From Acinetobacter sp. WC-141 (GTDB taxonomy: Bacteria; Pseudomonadota; Gammaproteobacteria; Pseudomonadales; Moraxellaceae): a DNA stretch of 64,000 bases. This document shows, piece after piece, positions 28,273 to 37,266 of the stretch (positions are counted from its first letter, which is position 1; each line of letters opens with the position of its first letter). The position numbers and the translations under genes are program-made. Under the pieces are notes generated by a model that did not search any database, was not told the origin of the DNA, and saw nothing but the letters and a program-made list of their open reading frames with translations. The DNA lies in assembly GCF_000313935.1 (NCBI RefSeq), contig NZ_AMSS01000066.1, positions 61,994-125,993 of the forward strand, given 5' to 3'.

Positions 28273-29273
28273 TGACTCACTCATTTGTATCGTGGAAGCA
28301 ACAAGGCTTTACATTAATTGAGCTTATGGTTGCATTGGCTTTAGGCCTAATTTTAGTAGCTGCGGCGACTCAATTGTTTATTGGCGGACTTCTATCAAGT
28401 CGTCTACAAAAAGCAAATGCTGAAATACAAGATAGCGGTATTTTTGGTTTGGAATATATCGCACGTGATATACGCCTTCTAAATTATGGAAATGTAACCA
28501 ACCCGATTTTAACTGATACAACCCCTTGGGGCGGTGTTGTATTAACAGGCTCAACTGCAACCAATAATGATAGTGTCAATTTCGTCTCTAATGTTGGAAC
28601 AAATACCTATATTGCTGACACATTATTAAGTCGTGGTGCAGGGGATACGGTAAGTACCGTTAGTAATCACTGGAAAGGCCTTTCAAATATACAGAATAGT
28701 TCAAACGCTACTGTGCAAAGTGATCAGCTGACGATTCAATTTATTGCTCCTACTAATATGACCAATTGCGAAGGTGTGAATGTACTTGCAGGGGATTTAA
28801 TTGTAGAGCGTTATTTTTTACGTCTGGATAGTAATGGTAGTTCCCAGCAAGATTATGCACTTGCATGTGATGCAAATACACCCTCTGGTGTTGCCACAGC
28901 TCAGCCTGCCAGTATTGCTGGGTTAGGGGATGCTGGCCAAATCGTATTACCGCGAATTGATCATTTTCATGTTCTATTTGGTGCAAAAAATGCGGCTGGC
29001 AATTTTGCTTATTATACGATTCCCCAATATCGGGCTGCCGCACAGGCTGCTCGAGATGCCACACCATCTGTAATGGCACCGCGGATTCTTTCAATACAAA
29101 TATCCGTATTAGCCCGTTCTACTAACAATGCCCAAAACAAAGCAATAGATCCCGCACAGTCTTTTCTTATGTTAGATCAAACCGTGCATGCTTCTGACAA
29201 TACAACTCGTTTCTTACGCCGCGTTTATAACGTAACAATTGCTTTGCGTAATGCGATGGGAGAAAGTCTATGA
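28272..29273 (+). CDS. pilW: Minor pilin PilW
   Basis: The 333-residue prepilin has the leader MTHSFVSWKQQG cleaved before FTLIELMVALALGLILVAAA and a large GspJ-like globular domain, the usual size for PilW. I start at the ATG at 28272, with GGAGG seven bases upstream and a one-base overlap with pilV. The next gene overlaps the stop as ATGA. It forms the pilus-tip complex together with PilX and PilY1. Confidence 0.89.
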   Translation: MTHSFVSWKQQGFTLIELMVALALGLILVAAATQLFIGGLLSSRLQKANAEIQDSGIFGLEYIARDIRLLNYGNVTNPILTDTTPWGGVVLTGSTATNNDSVNFVSNVGTNTYIADTLLSRGAGDTVSTVSNHWKGLSNIQNSSNATVQSDQLTIQFIAPTNMTNCEGVNVLAGDLIVERYFLRLDSNGSSQQDYALACDANTPSGVATAQPASIAGLGDAGQIVLPRIDHFHVLFGAKNAAGNFAYYTIPQYRAAAQAARDATPSVMAPRILSIQISVLARSTNNAQNKAIDPAQSFLMLDQTVHASDNTTRFLRRVYNVTIALRNAMGESL

Positions 29274-30079
29274 CCCATTTAATTCATATAAGTAAACCTA
29301 AAGAAAAAGGGGCAACCCTTATTGTTGTGCTTATTATTTTGTTGGTTGTTATTTCTGTAGGTGTGTTAGCAATAAGAGTGGCTATTGTTTCTTTAAAAGT
29401 TGCTACGAATAGCCAAGTCAGTCAATTAAATTTTCAATCATCTGACACACCTTTAGAACTCATTGTGCAGATGAATCCTAACACTCTGACTAATATTACT
29501 AATGTGATTGGTGCTGCGCTCAAAGAGCATGAAAGTAACCCAGGCGCAGAATATAACTTTTGTTATAAGCCTATTTCTACATCAACAAATTTTGCTCAGA
29601 CAAGAGGTGCAAGTTTACTTCGGGCAGGAAGCGCTAATAATGCAGTTGTTGAAGATGGTGGGGTAGCAGGTTTTTGTGACTTAACAAGTGACTATGGAAG
29701 TAATCGCCAAGCAGTAGTTACCCAAGTCGCTGTAAGTATTCCAACAGATGCTGCAAGCGATATTCCAGGTTCAAATTTACCGAGGGGAACAAATACCTCT
29801 GAAGGGACACAATTACCTAAAAGCATGCTGTCTACGCAACGTATTCGAGTGATTACAACTGCTTTTTTGCCAGCCTACGCTTCTACCTCTATCGAAACTT
29901 TACAAAGTGATTGCTTAAGTACGAGTTCAGCAAAAATTAGTGACAATTTTGATACCGCGTTAACGGCTAAACAAACACTAGCGGAGTGTTTGGCAAATCA
30001 TAACGTGCCTTTTAGTGCTCAAGTTCAAGAATTTAACTATACCAATAAGCTCACTCAAATTGCGGCACCAGGTTCATAA
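29270..30079 (+). CDS. pilX: Minor pilin PilX
   Basis: The 269-residue product has the PilX_N type start: a basic leader ending in KEKG followed by ATLIVVLIILLVVISVGVLA. Glu5 is absent, as usual for PilX and the related GspK pseudopilin, which suits a place at the tip above the other minor pilins. The globular region is Ser/Thr/Asn-rich. The ATG overlaps the pilW stop and the stop overlaps the pilY1 start, so translation is coupled. Confidence 0.86.
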   Translation: MTHLIHISKPKEKGATLIVVLIILLVVISVGVLAIRVAIVSLKVATNSQVSQLNFQSSDTPLELIVQMNPNTLTNITNVIGAALKEHESNPGAEYNFCYKPISTSTNFAQTRGASLLRAGSANNAVVEDGGVAGFCDLTSDYGSNRQAVVTQVAVSIPTDAASDIPGSNLPRGTNTSEGTQLPKSMLSTQRIRVITTAFLPAYASTSIETLQSDCLSTSSAKISDNFDTALTAKQTLAECLANHNVPFSAQVQEFNYTNKLTQIAAPGS

Positions 30080-33000
30080 TGGGGAATATCGTGAAACTAA
30101 AATTGAAGAATTTTAAACCAAATAATTTATGGTATGCCATTTGTTCGAGTTCGGTTGCTTTTACATGGCTGGTAACAAGCTCCGTCGCGCAGGCGAGTGA
30201 TTTACAAATCTATGCATCACCTACAGCAGGAAAAAAAACCATTGTGATGATGTTAGATACTTCGGGAAGTATGACATCTAATAGTTATAACGAAAATCGT
30301 TTGGCTATGCTTAAAAATGGTATGAATGCTTTTTTAGCTAGCAATAATCCTGTTCTAAATGATACCCGTGTGGGTTTAGGGAATTTCTCTGCAAATGGTG
30401 ATAGTCGAAGTGGACAAATTTTGGTGGCCGCTGCTCCTTTAGGGGATGCAAGTACTTTAAATACGGTAGGTTCTCAGCGTTATAAATTAAAACAGGCTGT
30501 TGCAAATTTAACTGCTGGTGGATCAACGCCCTCAGCACATGCTTATGCGGAAGCTGCGGCTTACTTGATGGGTACAACGACCTATTCAGAAACAAATTAT
30601 CTTATTCGAAAAGATAGTTATATAAAACGTGTTCGGAAATTTGATAATAGAACAGAATACTCATATTGTACGAATTATCGCGATTCACAGATTGATACGG
30701 CAAATTTATGGCAGCCCTGTCGCTCTAGTAGCTATTGGAGTAACTGGTCGACATCTAATCCAGGTGTAAATACGGCAATTGCTTATGATACTTCCTCTGA
30801 TTCAACCTATTCTTATACTTATTACTACACCACTTTTAACTATGCGATAGCAAACGCAGATAGCGGAACTCCAAAATCAAAAACAAATGATACGACAAGC
30901 AATCCGAATATTGTTTTAGATAGAAATGCTTCTAACTTAAATGCCATTTACCAATCTCCTTTGCCGGCAGTGGCCAATCGTCAAAGCTGTGACGGGCAGG
31001 GTATTTACTTTTTATCAGATGGTGAGCCGAACAATACAACAAATACACGTTCGGCAACCGTGATGTCGACTGCTTTAGGTAGTACTTTTGGAGCTGATTT
31101 TAATTGTTCTGGAGGTTTATCTAACACTACAGCAGACTCTGGTTGGGCCTGTATGGGGGAGTTTGCAAAACGACTATTTGATAAAACAAAGAATCCTGCC
31201 GGAGTTTCTATTCAAACAGCATTTGTTGGTTTTGGTAGTGACTTTTCTAGTTTAAGTTCTTCTGATGTAAAAAATGCCTGTCGTTTGAGTTCGAGAACCC
31301 AATTCGACCGTGGGGGGGATGATCTATGTTCGCCAAATCAAGCTACAAATGCGGTAACAACACCTGGCTATGGGAATGGTGGTTTTTTTTCAACTCAAAG
31401 TGCTCAGGGGGTAACAGATAGTGTAGTTGCATTTATTGGTAATTTGAATAAAGTTCCTTTACAACCACTAACCACAGGTGCTATCTCAGTTCCTTATGAT
31501 GCACTGAATCCTAAAAATTTACAGGAATATGGTTATTTACGTGCTTTAGAGCCCAATCCTGCCAACCCATATTTAACGTGGCGTGGCAATTTAAAAAAAT
31601 ATCATGTTGTTTTATCGGGAACAAATGCGGGCGCTTTTGAAGCTAACACTGGTGGGTTGGTTTACAACGCAACTGGGGCATTTAGAACGGGTACGAAAGA
31701 TTATTGGAATAGCTCGAATTACAATGACGGAGGTAAAGTCTTTTTAGGTGGCTCATATTCGAACGTACCTTTACCGATTGCGGGACAATCAGAAGTAGTG
31801 GATAGCGTAGGAAATATCACTAAATATTACTATGCAGTACAAAATAAAATCCGGAACTTATTTACCGATGTTTCTGCTGTTGCAGCAGATGGTAGTCTCA
31901 CCAAAATATCGACTACTGGCACTAATTTATTAAAGATCCCAGCTGCTCCGGCCACTGGAGCTAATCCTTTTGATAGCGCAAGTAATACAGCAAGCTATGT
32001 ATTAGGAAAATTTGATGCCTCAACTGGACAAGATATTTTAAAAACTTTCCCTATTAGCTTGAAATTAAAAATATTAAATTATCTAGGTTACTCAACTGAT
32101 ATTAGCGCTACGACTTTACCTTCGTCATTAGTTACATCGAATGAACCCTATTTATCGATGGGTGGTAGTATTCATTCTTTACCAGTACAGCTTACCTATA
32201 ATGGAACATTAGATGAGAGTGGGAATTTAACATCTGCGCGTGAACAATCCATTCTCTATGGAACGATGGAAGGTGGTCTGCATATTGTGGATGCCTCAAC
32301 TGGTGTAGAACAAATGGCTTTCGTCCCTGCTGATATATTAAATGATCCAGTCGCTTCAAAAGCTTTAGTTGTTGGGCAAAGTGATGCTACAGCTCCTGCT
32401 CACGGTATGGATGGGGCTTGGGTATCTGACCCTGCATATAGTATTACTACAACGGGAAGCGGTAGCTCAGCAGTATCAAAAGTAACTGCAAAGCAAATGA
32501 ATATTTATGGCGGTATGCGAATGGGGGGAAGCAGTTATTATGGTTTAAATATCTTAAATCCTGCTTCACCTAAGCTCCTCTTTAGAGTAGGTGCAGATCA
32601 AACTGATTATAGTCGTATGGGGCAGAGTTGGTCTAAACCTGTACTTGCAAATATTCGTTATAACGGAGTTATTAAACGGGTCATGATTGTTGGTGGTGGC
32701 TACGACCAGTGTTATGAAAACCCCACTATTACCTTGAGTAATTCTTGCTTTACGAATGGAAAAGCAAAAGGAAACGCTGTTTATATTATTGATGCTAAAA
32801 CTGGGGAGCGCTTATGGTGGACTAGTGATACAGGCTCTAATATAGATAACTCTAATATGAAGCACAGTATTGTTAGTCGCATTAGTACTTTAGATCGAGA
32901 TGCTGATGGTTTGGTAGACCATTTATATTTTGGCGATTTAGGGGGACAAGTTTTCCGTATCGATCTTAATAATAATCAGACAAAAACAAATTCGACTTAT

Positions 33001-33945
33001 AGCAGTTTCGGTGTTCGAGTTGTTCGATTAGCGAATTTGGCAACGAATGATTCAACTTACGATAGCTCAAACGATTATACCGCTGGGAATGCGCCGCGTT
33101 TTTATGAACCGCCCACAGTGACAATTCACGATTATGGAATCCGCACTTTTATTACTGTAGGCATTGCTTCAGGGGACCGCAGTACTCCGTTAGATGTTTA
33201 CCCCCTTACAGGCCGTGAGGGAATGTCACCTAGCACGGCATTAAGCGGAAGACCTGTAAACAACGTCTATGGAATTATTGATAAAGACTTTATCAAAAAG
33301 AATTTAATGTCTTTAACGGATAGCCAGCTTGAAACGAAAGATATTACTCGATCAACGCTTCGAAAAAATCCACAAATTTTAAGATCTGGAGAAACACGAG
33401 TAGCCCAGATTTTCTTTCCAAACACTGGGACGGGACAAGGTGGTTGGTATCGCTCACTTTCTAGTATGAGCGATGGCACAGAGAAAGCTAATAATAGTTT
33501 TCGTATTAAAGGTGGGCTAAAAGCTTTTGAAGAGCCTATGGCCGTTACGGGGACTTTAATTGTGCCTGTTTATGATCCGCAGGGAACAGGTATTGTAGCG
33601 GCAGACCCATGTTTACCACGTGTAGTCGGTGAAACAGACCAGCAGACTTACTGCCTACCATTTGGCGCCTGTCTTAATTCTGATGGATCAATTGATCAGA
33701 ATAAAGAGAATGGTAATGGATTTAAAACACAAACTGGTAGTAACTGCCCAGCAGGGGCCTCTGAATGTAATACAAACGTCATAGGTGCAGGTATTCGTAG
33801 CGTAACATTTGTACCAACGGAGGATAACCCACCTGCGACAAATAGTTGTGGGAAATTAAAGCTGTCTGGTAATGAGCAAGGGACTGGACAGTGGCAATGT
33901 ACGAGTCATTTAGTTCCTACGCGTTGGTATGAACGTTATCGCTAG
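30079..33945 (+). CDS. pilY1: Pilus tip adhesin and assembly factor PilY1
   Basis: PilY1 caps the pilus tip, acts as an adhesin and helps assembly. The 1288-residue product has a signal peptide (about 1-40, ending near AQASD), an N-terminal von Willebrand A domain starting at IVMMLDTSGSM (the DxSGS metal site), a variable Thr/Ser/Tyr-rich middle and a C-terminal beta-propeller (about 660-1120). In the propeller, LDRDADGLVDHLYFGDLGG is the EF-hand-like calcium loop that controls twitching in Pseudomonas PilY1. A GTG four codons downstream with GGGGA before it is an alternative start. In Acinetobacter baylyi the equivalent is the competence factor ComC. Confidence 0.94.
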   Translation: MGNIVKLKLKNFKPNNLWYAICSSSVAFTWLVTSSVAQASDLQIYASPTAGKKTIVMMLDTSGSMTSNSYNENRLAMLKNGMNAFLASNNPVLNDTRVGLGNFSANGDSRSGQILVAAAPLGDASTLNTVGSQRYKLKQAVANLTAGGSTPSAHAYAEAAAYLMGTTTYSETNYLIRKDSYIKRVRKFDNRTEYSYCTNYRDSQIDTANLWQPCRSSSYWSNWSTSNPGVNTAIAYDTSSDSTYSYTYYYTTFNYAIANADSGTPKSKTNDTTSNPNIVLDRNASNLNAIYQSPLPAVANRQSCDGQGIYFLSDGEPNNTTNTRSATVMSTALGSTFGADFNCSGGLSNTTADSGWACMGEFAKRLFDKTKNPAGVSIQTAFVGFGSDFSSLSSSDVKNACRLSSRTQFDRGGDDLCSPNQATNAVTTPGYGNGGFFSTQSAQGVTDSVVAFIGNLNKVPLQPLTTGAISVPYDALNPKNLQEYGYLRALEPNPANPYLTWRGNLKKYHVVLSGTNAGAFEANTGGLVYNATGAFRTGTKDYWNSSNYNDGGKVFLGGSYSNVPLPIAGQSEVVDSVGNITKYYYAVQNKIRNLFTDVSAVAADGSLTKISTTGTNLLKIPAAPATGANPFDSASNTASYVLGKFDASTGQDILKTFPISLKLKILNYLGYSTDISATTLPSSLVTSNEPYLSMGGSIHSLPVQLTYNGTLDESGNLTSAREQSILYGTMEGGLHIVDASTGVEQMAFVPADILNDPVASKALVVGQSDATAPAHGMDGAWVSDPAYSITTTGSGSSAVSKVTAKQMNIYGGMRMGGSSYYGLNILNPASPKLLFRVGADQTDYSRMGQSWSKPVLANIRYNGVIKRVMIVGGGYDQCYENPTITLSNSCFTNGKAKGNAVYIIDAKTGERLWWTSDTGSNIDNSNMKHSIVSRISTLDRDADGLVDHLYFGDLGGQVFRIDLNNNQTKTNSTYSSFGVRVVRLANLATNDSTYDSSNDYTAGNAPRFYEPPTVTIHDYGIRTFITVGIASGDRSTPLDVYPLTGREGMSPSTALSGRPVNNVYGIIDKDFIKKNLMSLTDSQLETKDITRSTLRKNPQILRSGETRVAQIFFPNTGTGQGGWYRSLSSMSDGTEKANNSFRIKGGLKAFEEPMAVTGTLIVPVYDPQGTGIVAADPCLPRVVGETDQQTYCLPFGACLNSDGSIDQNKENGNGFKTQTGSNCPAGASECNTNVIGAGIRSVTFVPTEDNPPATNSCGKLKLSGNEQGTGQWQCTSHLVPTRWYERYR

Positions 33946-33957
33946 AAGGGATGACTT

Positions 33958-34440
33958 ATGAATAAGTACTACATTTTACGGTTCAATCAGGGTTTTACCT
34001 TGATTGAGCTCATGGTTGTCATTGTGATTGTCGCTATTTTTGCTGCGATTGCTATCCCTTCATATCAAAGTTATAGCCGCAGAGCGACTGCCTCTGCTGC
34101 CAAAGGTGAAATTTTAAAATTGGCGGAACAATTAGAACGACATAAATCCAAGAACTTTACTTATAGAGGATTTACGACCACATCTGTAACGTTGCCACGG
34201 GGTGGTTATACGATTGAAATTAGCGATGATACGACGGCACAAAATTTATTGACGAATGGCGCTGCCAATGGGCAGACATGGGTCATTAAAGCGACAACTA
34301 CAGATTCAAAAAACTTCAATTTTATTGCTAAGAATTCAGGCTTACGTTGCCAAAGTTTAACAGTTACTGCTGTTGATAATGACTGTGGCGGAACAGCCAC
34401 TTGCAATGTATGTGAAACAAACAGTGAGAATTGGCAATGA
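33958..34440 (+). CDS. pilE: Minor pilin PilE (first copy, ComE/ComF-like)
   Basis: The 160-residue prepilin has the leader MNKYYILRFNQG cleaved before FTLIELMVVIVIVAIFAAIAIPSYQSY. The C-terminal half has four cysteines near the end (CQS, CGG, CNVCE), a PilE-type disulfide arrangement. It follows pilY1 by 12 bases with an AAGG site, and its stop overlaps the next pilin gene. In A. baylyi the two genes at this place are comE and comF, needed for DNA uptake; transfer of that role is inferred. Confidence 0.86.
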   Translation: MNKYYILRFNQGFTLIELMVVIVIVAIFAAIAIPSYQSYSRRATASAAKGEILKLAEQLERHKSKNFTYRGFTTTSVTLPRGGYTIEISDDTTAQNLLTNGAANGQTWVIKATTTDSKNFNFIAKNSGLRCQSLTVTAVDNDCGGTATCNVCETNSENWQ

Positions 34441-34862
34441 AGAATGGTTTTACCTTAATAGAACTCATGATTGTAGTAGCGATAATTGCGATTTTAGCAG
34501 CTATAGCTACCCCTTCATATTTGCAATATTTACGTAAAGGACATCGTGCAGCTGTTCAATCTGAAATGATGAATATTGCCCAAACATTAGAATCAGAAAA
34601 AATGGTTCACAATCGTTACCCATCAAATGCGACCATTACTTCGATTTATGGCTCAAATGTAAGTCCTCAACAAGGCCAAGCCTTATATAACTTAGCTTTT
34701 GCTAGCATAACTGATTCAAGCTGGGTGTTAACTGCTACGCCTATTCCTACTACTTCTCAAGCTGGGGATGGGATCATTTGTCTTAATGATCAAGGGCAAA
34801 AATTTTGGGCAAAAGGGGCAACGAATTGTGCGTTATCTGCCACATCAAATTGGCTACAGTAA
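34437..34862 (+). CDS. Minor pilin PilE (second copy, ComE/ComF-like)
   Basis: The 141-residue prepilin has a very short leader, MKNG, before [27 protein letters not shown]. The globular region carries two cysteines (ICLND and NCALS). It is related to the gene before it and overlaps it by four bases (ATGA). I use the ATG at 34437; an in-frame TTG two codons earlier lacks a site. It ends the minor pilin operon; I see no clear terminator before rpsP. Confidence 0.85.
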   Translation: MKNGFTLIELMIVVAIIAILAAIATPSYLQYLRKGHRAAVQSEMMNIAQTLESEKMVHNRYPSNATITSIYGSNVSPQQGQALYNLAFASITDSSWVLTATPIPTTSQAGDGIICLNDQGQKFWAKGATNCALSATSNWLQ

Positions 34863-34908
34863 TTTTAAATTCAAAACTGCGGATAACTCAAAAAATAATC
34901 TTTCTTTC

Positions 34909-34937
34909 AGGGCGAAAATCACGTAGAATGTCGCCCT
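34909..34937. promoter_or_regulatory. Inverted repeat around a candidate -10 box upstream of rpsP
   Basis: AGGGCGA and TCGCCCT (34909-34915 and 34931-34937) are perfectly complementary arms flanking TAGAAT at 34924-34929, which resembles a sigma-70 -10 box. No T tract follows, so it is not a typical terminator. I cannot find a strong -35 box at the right distance. Confidence 0.4.
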
Positions 34938-35009
34938 CTATGAAAGGGGTTTGAAGTGTTGCCGATGGTCGGCGCAGGGATAATCCGTAAGAATTATAAG
35001 GCTTTTATC

Positions 35010-35261
35010 ATGGTTGTTATTCGTTTAGCACGTGGCGGCGCAAAAAAACGTCCATTCTATCAAATCGTTGTGACTGACAGCCGCAATGCACGTGATGGTC
35101 GTTTCATCGAGCGTATTGGTTTCTTTAACCCGACTGCACAAGGTCAAGCAGAAAAACTTCGTTTAGATGCAGACCGTTTTGCTCACTGGGTTTCACAAGG
35201 TGCTCAACCTTCTGAACGTGTTGCTTCTTTAGCTGCTCAAGCTAAAAAAGCTACTGCATAA
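35010..35261 (+). CDS. rpsP: 30S ribosomal protein S16
   Basis: S16 is a small 30S assembly protein. The 83-residue product begins [20 protein letters not shown], the family signature, and has [18 protein letters not shown] start at the ATG at 35010 with AAGG eight bases upstream; the open frame reaches back to 34956 without support. It opens the classic rpsP-rimM-trmD-rplS unit. Confidence 0.97.
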   Translation: MVVIRLARGGAKKRPFYQIVVTDSRNARDGRFIERIGFFNPTAQGQAEKLRLDADRFAHWVSQGAQPSERVASLAAQAKKATA

Positions 35262-35281
35262 TTTTTTGTAGTAGGTAACCC

Positions 35282-35830
35282 ATGACATCAACACAGAATG
35301 TTCCAGAAGATCGTATTCAGATTGGACAGTTACGTTCAGCTTATGGATTGAATGGGTGGCTCTGGGTGTATTCAAATACAGAACCTATGAGCAACATGTT
35401 TGACTATCTGCCTTGGTACATTGAGACCAAGGCTGGTTGGCAAACAATAGATGTAAAACGTTGGAAACCACATGGCAAAGGCTTGGTTGTTGCTTTGAAA
35501 GGTGTGAGTGATCGCACTGGAGCAGAAAACTTGGTTGGCGCTAATATCTGGATTGCTAAGTCTCAACTGCCAAAAGCAGATGTAGATGAGTACTACTGGT
35601 CAGATTTAAAAGGCTTAACAGTGTTTGGCCTAGACGATGAAGAGCAGGAAGTAAACTTAGGTAAAATTCATGAGTTGTTTGAAACTGGAGCTAATGATGT
35701 GATGGTGGTACATGCGACCCCAGACAGCATTGATTCAGAAGAACGCATGATTCCTTGGCATAAAGATGTAGTACAACGTGTTGATCTTGAAGCTGGTCGT
35801 ATTTACGTCAATTGGGGCGTAGATTATTAA
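35282..35830 (+). CDS. rimM: 16S rRNA processing protein RimM
   Basis: RimM helps mature the 30S head and binds S19. The 182-residue product has the N-terminal domain start IQIGQLRSAYGLNGWLWVYSNTEP and a C-terminal PRC-barrel (about 100-175) with the ending IPWHKDVVQRVDLEAGRI. It follows rpsP by 20 bases and precedes trmD, as expected. Confidence 0.96.
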   Translation: MTSTQNVPEDRIQIGQLRSAYGLNGWLWVYSNTEPMSNMFDYLPWYIETKAGWQTIDVKRWKPHGKGLVVALKGVSDRTGAENLVGANIWIAKSQLPKADVDEYYWSDLKGLTVFGLDDEEQEVNLGKIHELFETGANDVMVVHATPDSIDSEERMIPWHKDVVQRVDLEAGRIYVNWGVDY

Positions 35831-35872
35831 TCCTTTTAGGATTAATACAGCAGGAAAATAGAGGAGTCTGTG

Positions 35873-36628
35873 ATGTTTTTTGCAGTCATTACGCTTTTTC
35901 CTGAAATGTTTGAAGCGATTACAGCCTACGGCATCAGCGGACGTGCGGCAAAACGGGATATTGTACAAGTCACTTGTATTAATCCTCGTGATTTTGCTGA
36001 GGGTAACTACAGAAGAGTGGATGAACGTCCATTTGGTGGTGGCCCAGGTATGGTGATGATGGCTGAGCCTTTGGCGAAAGCAATTGCACATGCCAAACAG
36101 CTTGCCTCACAAGCAGGACATGTTCATGTTCCTGTGGTGTATATGTCTCCACAAGGCAAAACCTTAAATGAGCAGGCAGTACAGCAGTTTGTAGATTACG
36201 ACGGCTTAATTGTACTGTGTGGACGTTATGAGGGAGTGGATGAACGTTTGATCCAGCATTATGTTGATCAGGAATGGTCAATTGGTGATTATGTTTTATC
36301 TGGTGGTGAATTGCCCGCTATGGTGTTACTTGACAGTATTATTCGCCGTTTGCCGAATGTAATGTCAGATGAACAGTCAGCAGTACAAGATTCTTTTGTT
36401 GATGGTCTTTTAGATTGTCCACAATATACAAAGCCAGACCATTTTGAGGGGCTGGATGTGCCAGACGTTTTAAAATCTGGACATCATGGCAATATCGAAA
36501 AATGGCGCTTTTTGCAGCGGTATCAACGAACTTTAGAACGTCGACCAGAGTTGGCCGAAAAAGTAGAGTTGAATAAGCAGCAAAAAAAATGGCTAAAAGA
36601 TGCACAAGGGAATGGTGGTAATTCTTAA
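35873..36628 (+). CDS. trmD: tRNA (guanine37-N1)-methyltransferase TrmD
   Basis: TrmD adds the m1G37 methyl group that prevents frameshifting. The 251-residue product has the SPOUT trefoil-knot motifs: [30 protein letters not shown] and the N-terminal [12 protein letters not shown] loop. I use the ATG at 35873, six bases after GAGGAG; a GTG one codon earlier is too close. It is third in the rpsP operon. Confidence 0.97.
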   Translation: MFFAVITLFPEMFEAITAYGISGRAAKRDIVQVTCINPRDFAEGNYRRVDERPFGGGPGMVMMAEPLAKAIAHAKQLASQAGHVHVPVVYMSPQGKTLNEQAVQQFVDYDGLIVLCGRYEGVDERLIQHYVDQEWSIGDYVLSGGELPAMVLLDSIIRRLPNVMSDEQSAVQDSFVDGLLDCPQYTKPDHFEGLDVPDVLKSGHHGNIEKWRFLQRYQRTLERRPELAEKVELNKQQKKWLKDAQGNGGNS

Positions 36629-36641
36629 CCACTATTCTTAG

Positions 36642-36710
36642 GAACGAAAGTTCTGCAACAAGACGAGAAGCAATGCTTCGAGTTAAAGCATGATTCTATT
36701 TAATGAATAG
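36642..36710 (+). promoter_or_regulatory. Cluster of three hairpins in the trmD-rplS gap
   Basis: Three small hairpins follow each other: GAAC-GAAA-GTTC (36642-36653, a GNRA tetraloop), GAAGC-AAT-GCTTC (36667-36679) and CTATT-N5-AATAG (36696-36710). The whole gap is 218 bases, far longer than the other gaps of this operon, so it could hold a leader, an internal promoter or both. No T tract follows, so termination is unlikely. Confidence 0.4.
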
Positions 36711-36846
36711 TTTTATGTATATTCTAAGGCTCTTTATAGACATATTGTCGTAAAGGGAAAGATAAACGGGTGATATGCGCTTTAGCCTCTATCCCCAGCG
36801 GAACCTCAGACCTCTTCTGACTCCGCACATATTGGAGATTCCCACA

Positions 36847-37215
36847 ATGAGTGGTAAACATCCTTTAGTTCAAGCTGTTGAAAATGCACAGTTAAAAACT
36901 GATATCCCTGCTTTTGCTCCTGGTGACACTGTTATTGTCCAAGTTAAAGTAAAAGAAGGTGAGCGTGAGCGTCTTCAGGCATTTGAAGGTGTTGTAATCG
37001 CGAAGAAAAACCGTGGTTTAAACTCTGCATTCACAGTTCGTAAAATTTCTAGCGGTGTTGGTGTTGAGCGTGTATTCCAAACTCACTCACCAGTTGTTGC
37101 TAAAATCGAAGTGAAACGTCGTGGTGACGTTCGTCGTGCTAAACTTTACTACCTCCGTGACTTGTCTGGTAAAGCTGCACGTATTCGTGAAAAATTACCA
37201 GCTCGTAAAGCGTAA
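36847..37215 (+). CDS. rplS: 50S ribosomal protein L19
   Basis: L19 lies at the 30S-50S interface. The 122-residue product has the family core [30 protein letters not shown] and [16 protein letters not shown] start at the ATG at 36847 ([12 protein letters not shown]) with GGAG upstream; the open frame runs back to 36775 but those residues are unlike L19. It is last in the operon and has a strong terminator. Confidence 0.97.
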   Translation: MSGKHPLVQAVENAQLKTDIPAFAPGDTVIVQVKVKEGERERLQAFEGVVIAKKNRGLNSAFTVRKISSGVGVERVFQTHSPVVAKIEVKRRGDVRRAKLYYLRDLSGKAARIREKLPARKA

Positions 37216-37227
37216 GCTTATAGCGAG

Positions 37228-37258
37228 TAAAAAAATGCGCCAATTGGCGCATTTTTTG
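37228..37258 (+). terminator. Terminator after rplS
   Basis: AAAAAATGCGCCAA / TTGGCGCATTTTTT is a perfect stem with flanking A and T tracts; it can also serve the convergent lip gene. Confidence 0.92.
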
Positions 37259-37266
37259 TTTAAAAA

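Noticed and set aside
34909..34937. Terminator of the minor pilin operon
   Set aside because: The stem lacks a T tract and surrounds a promoter-like box, so I list it as a possible operator instead.
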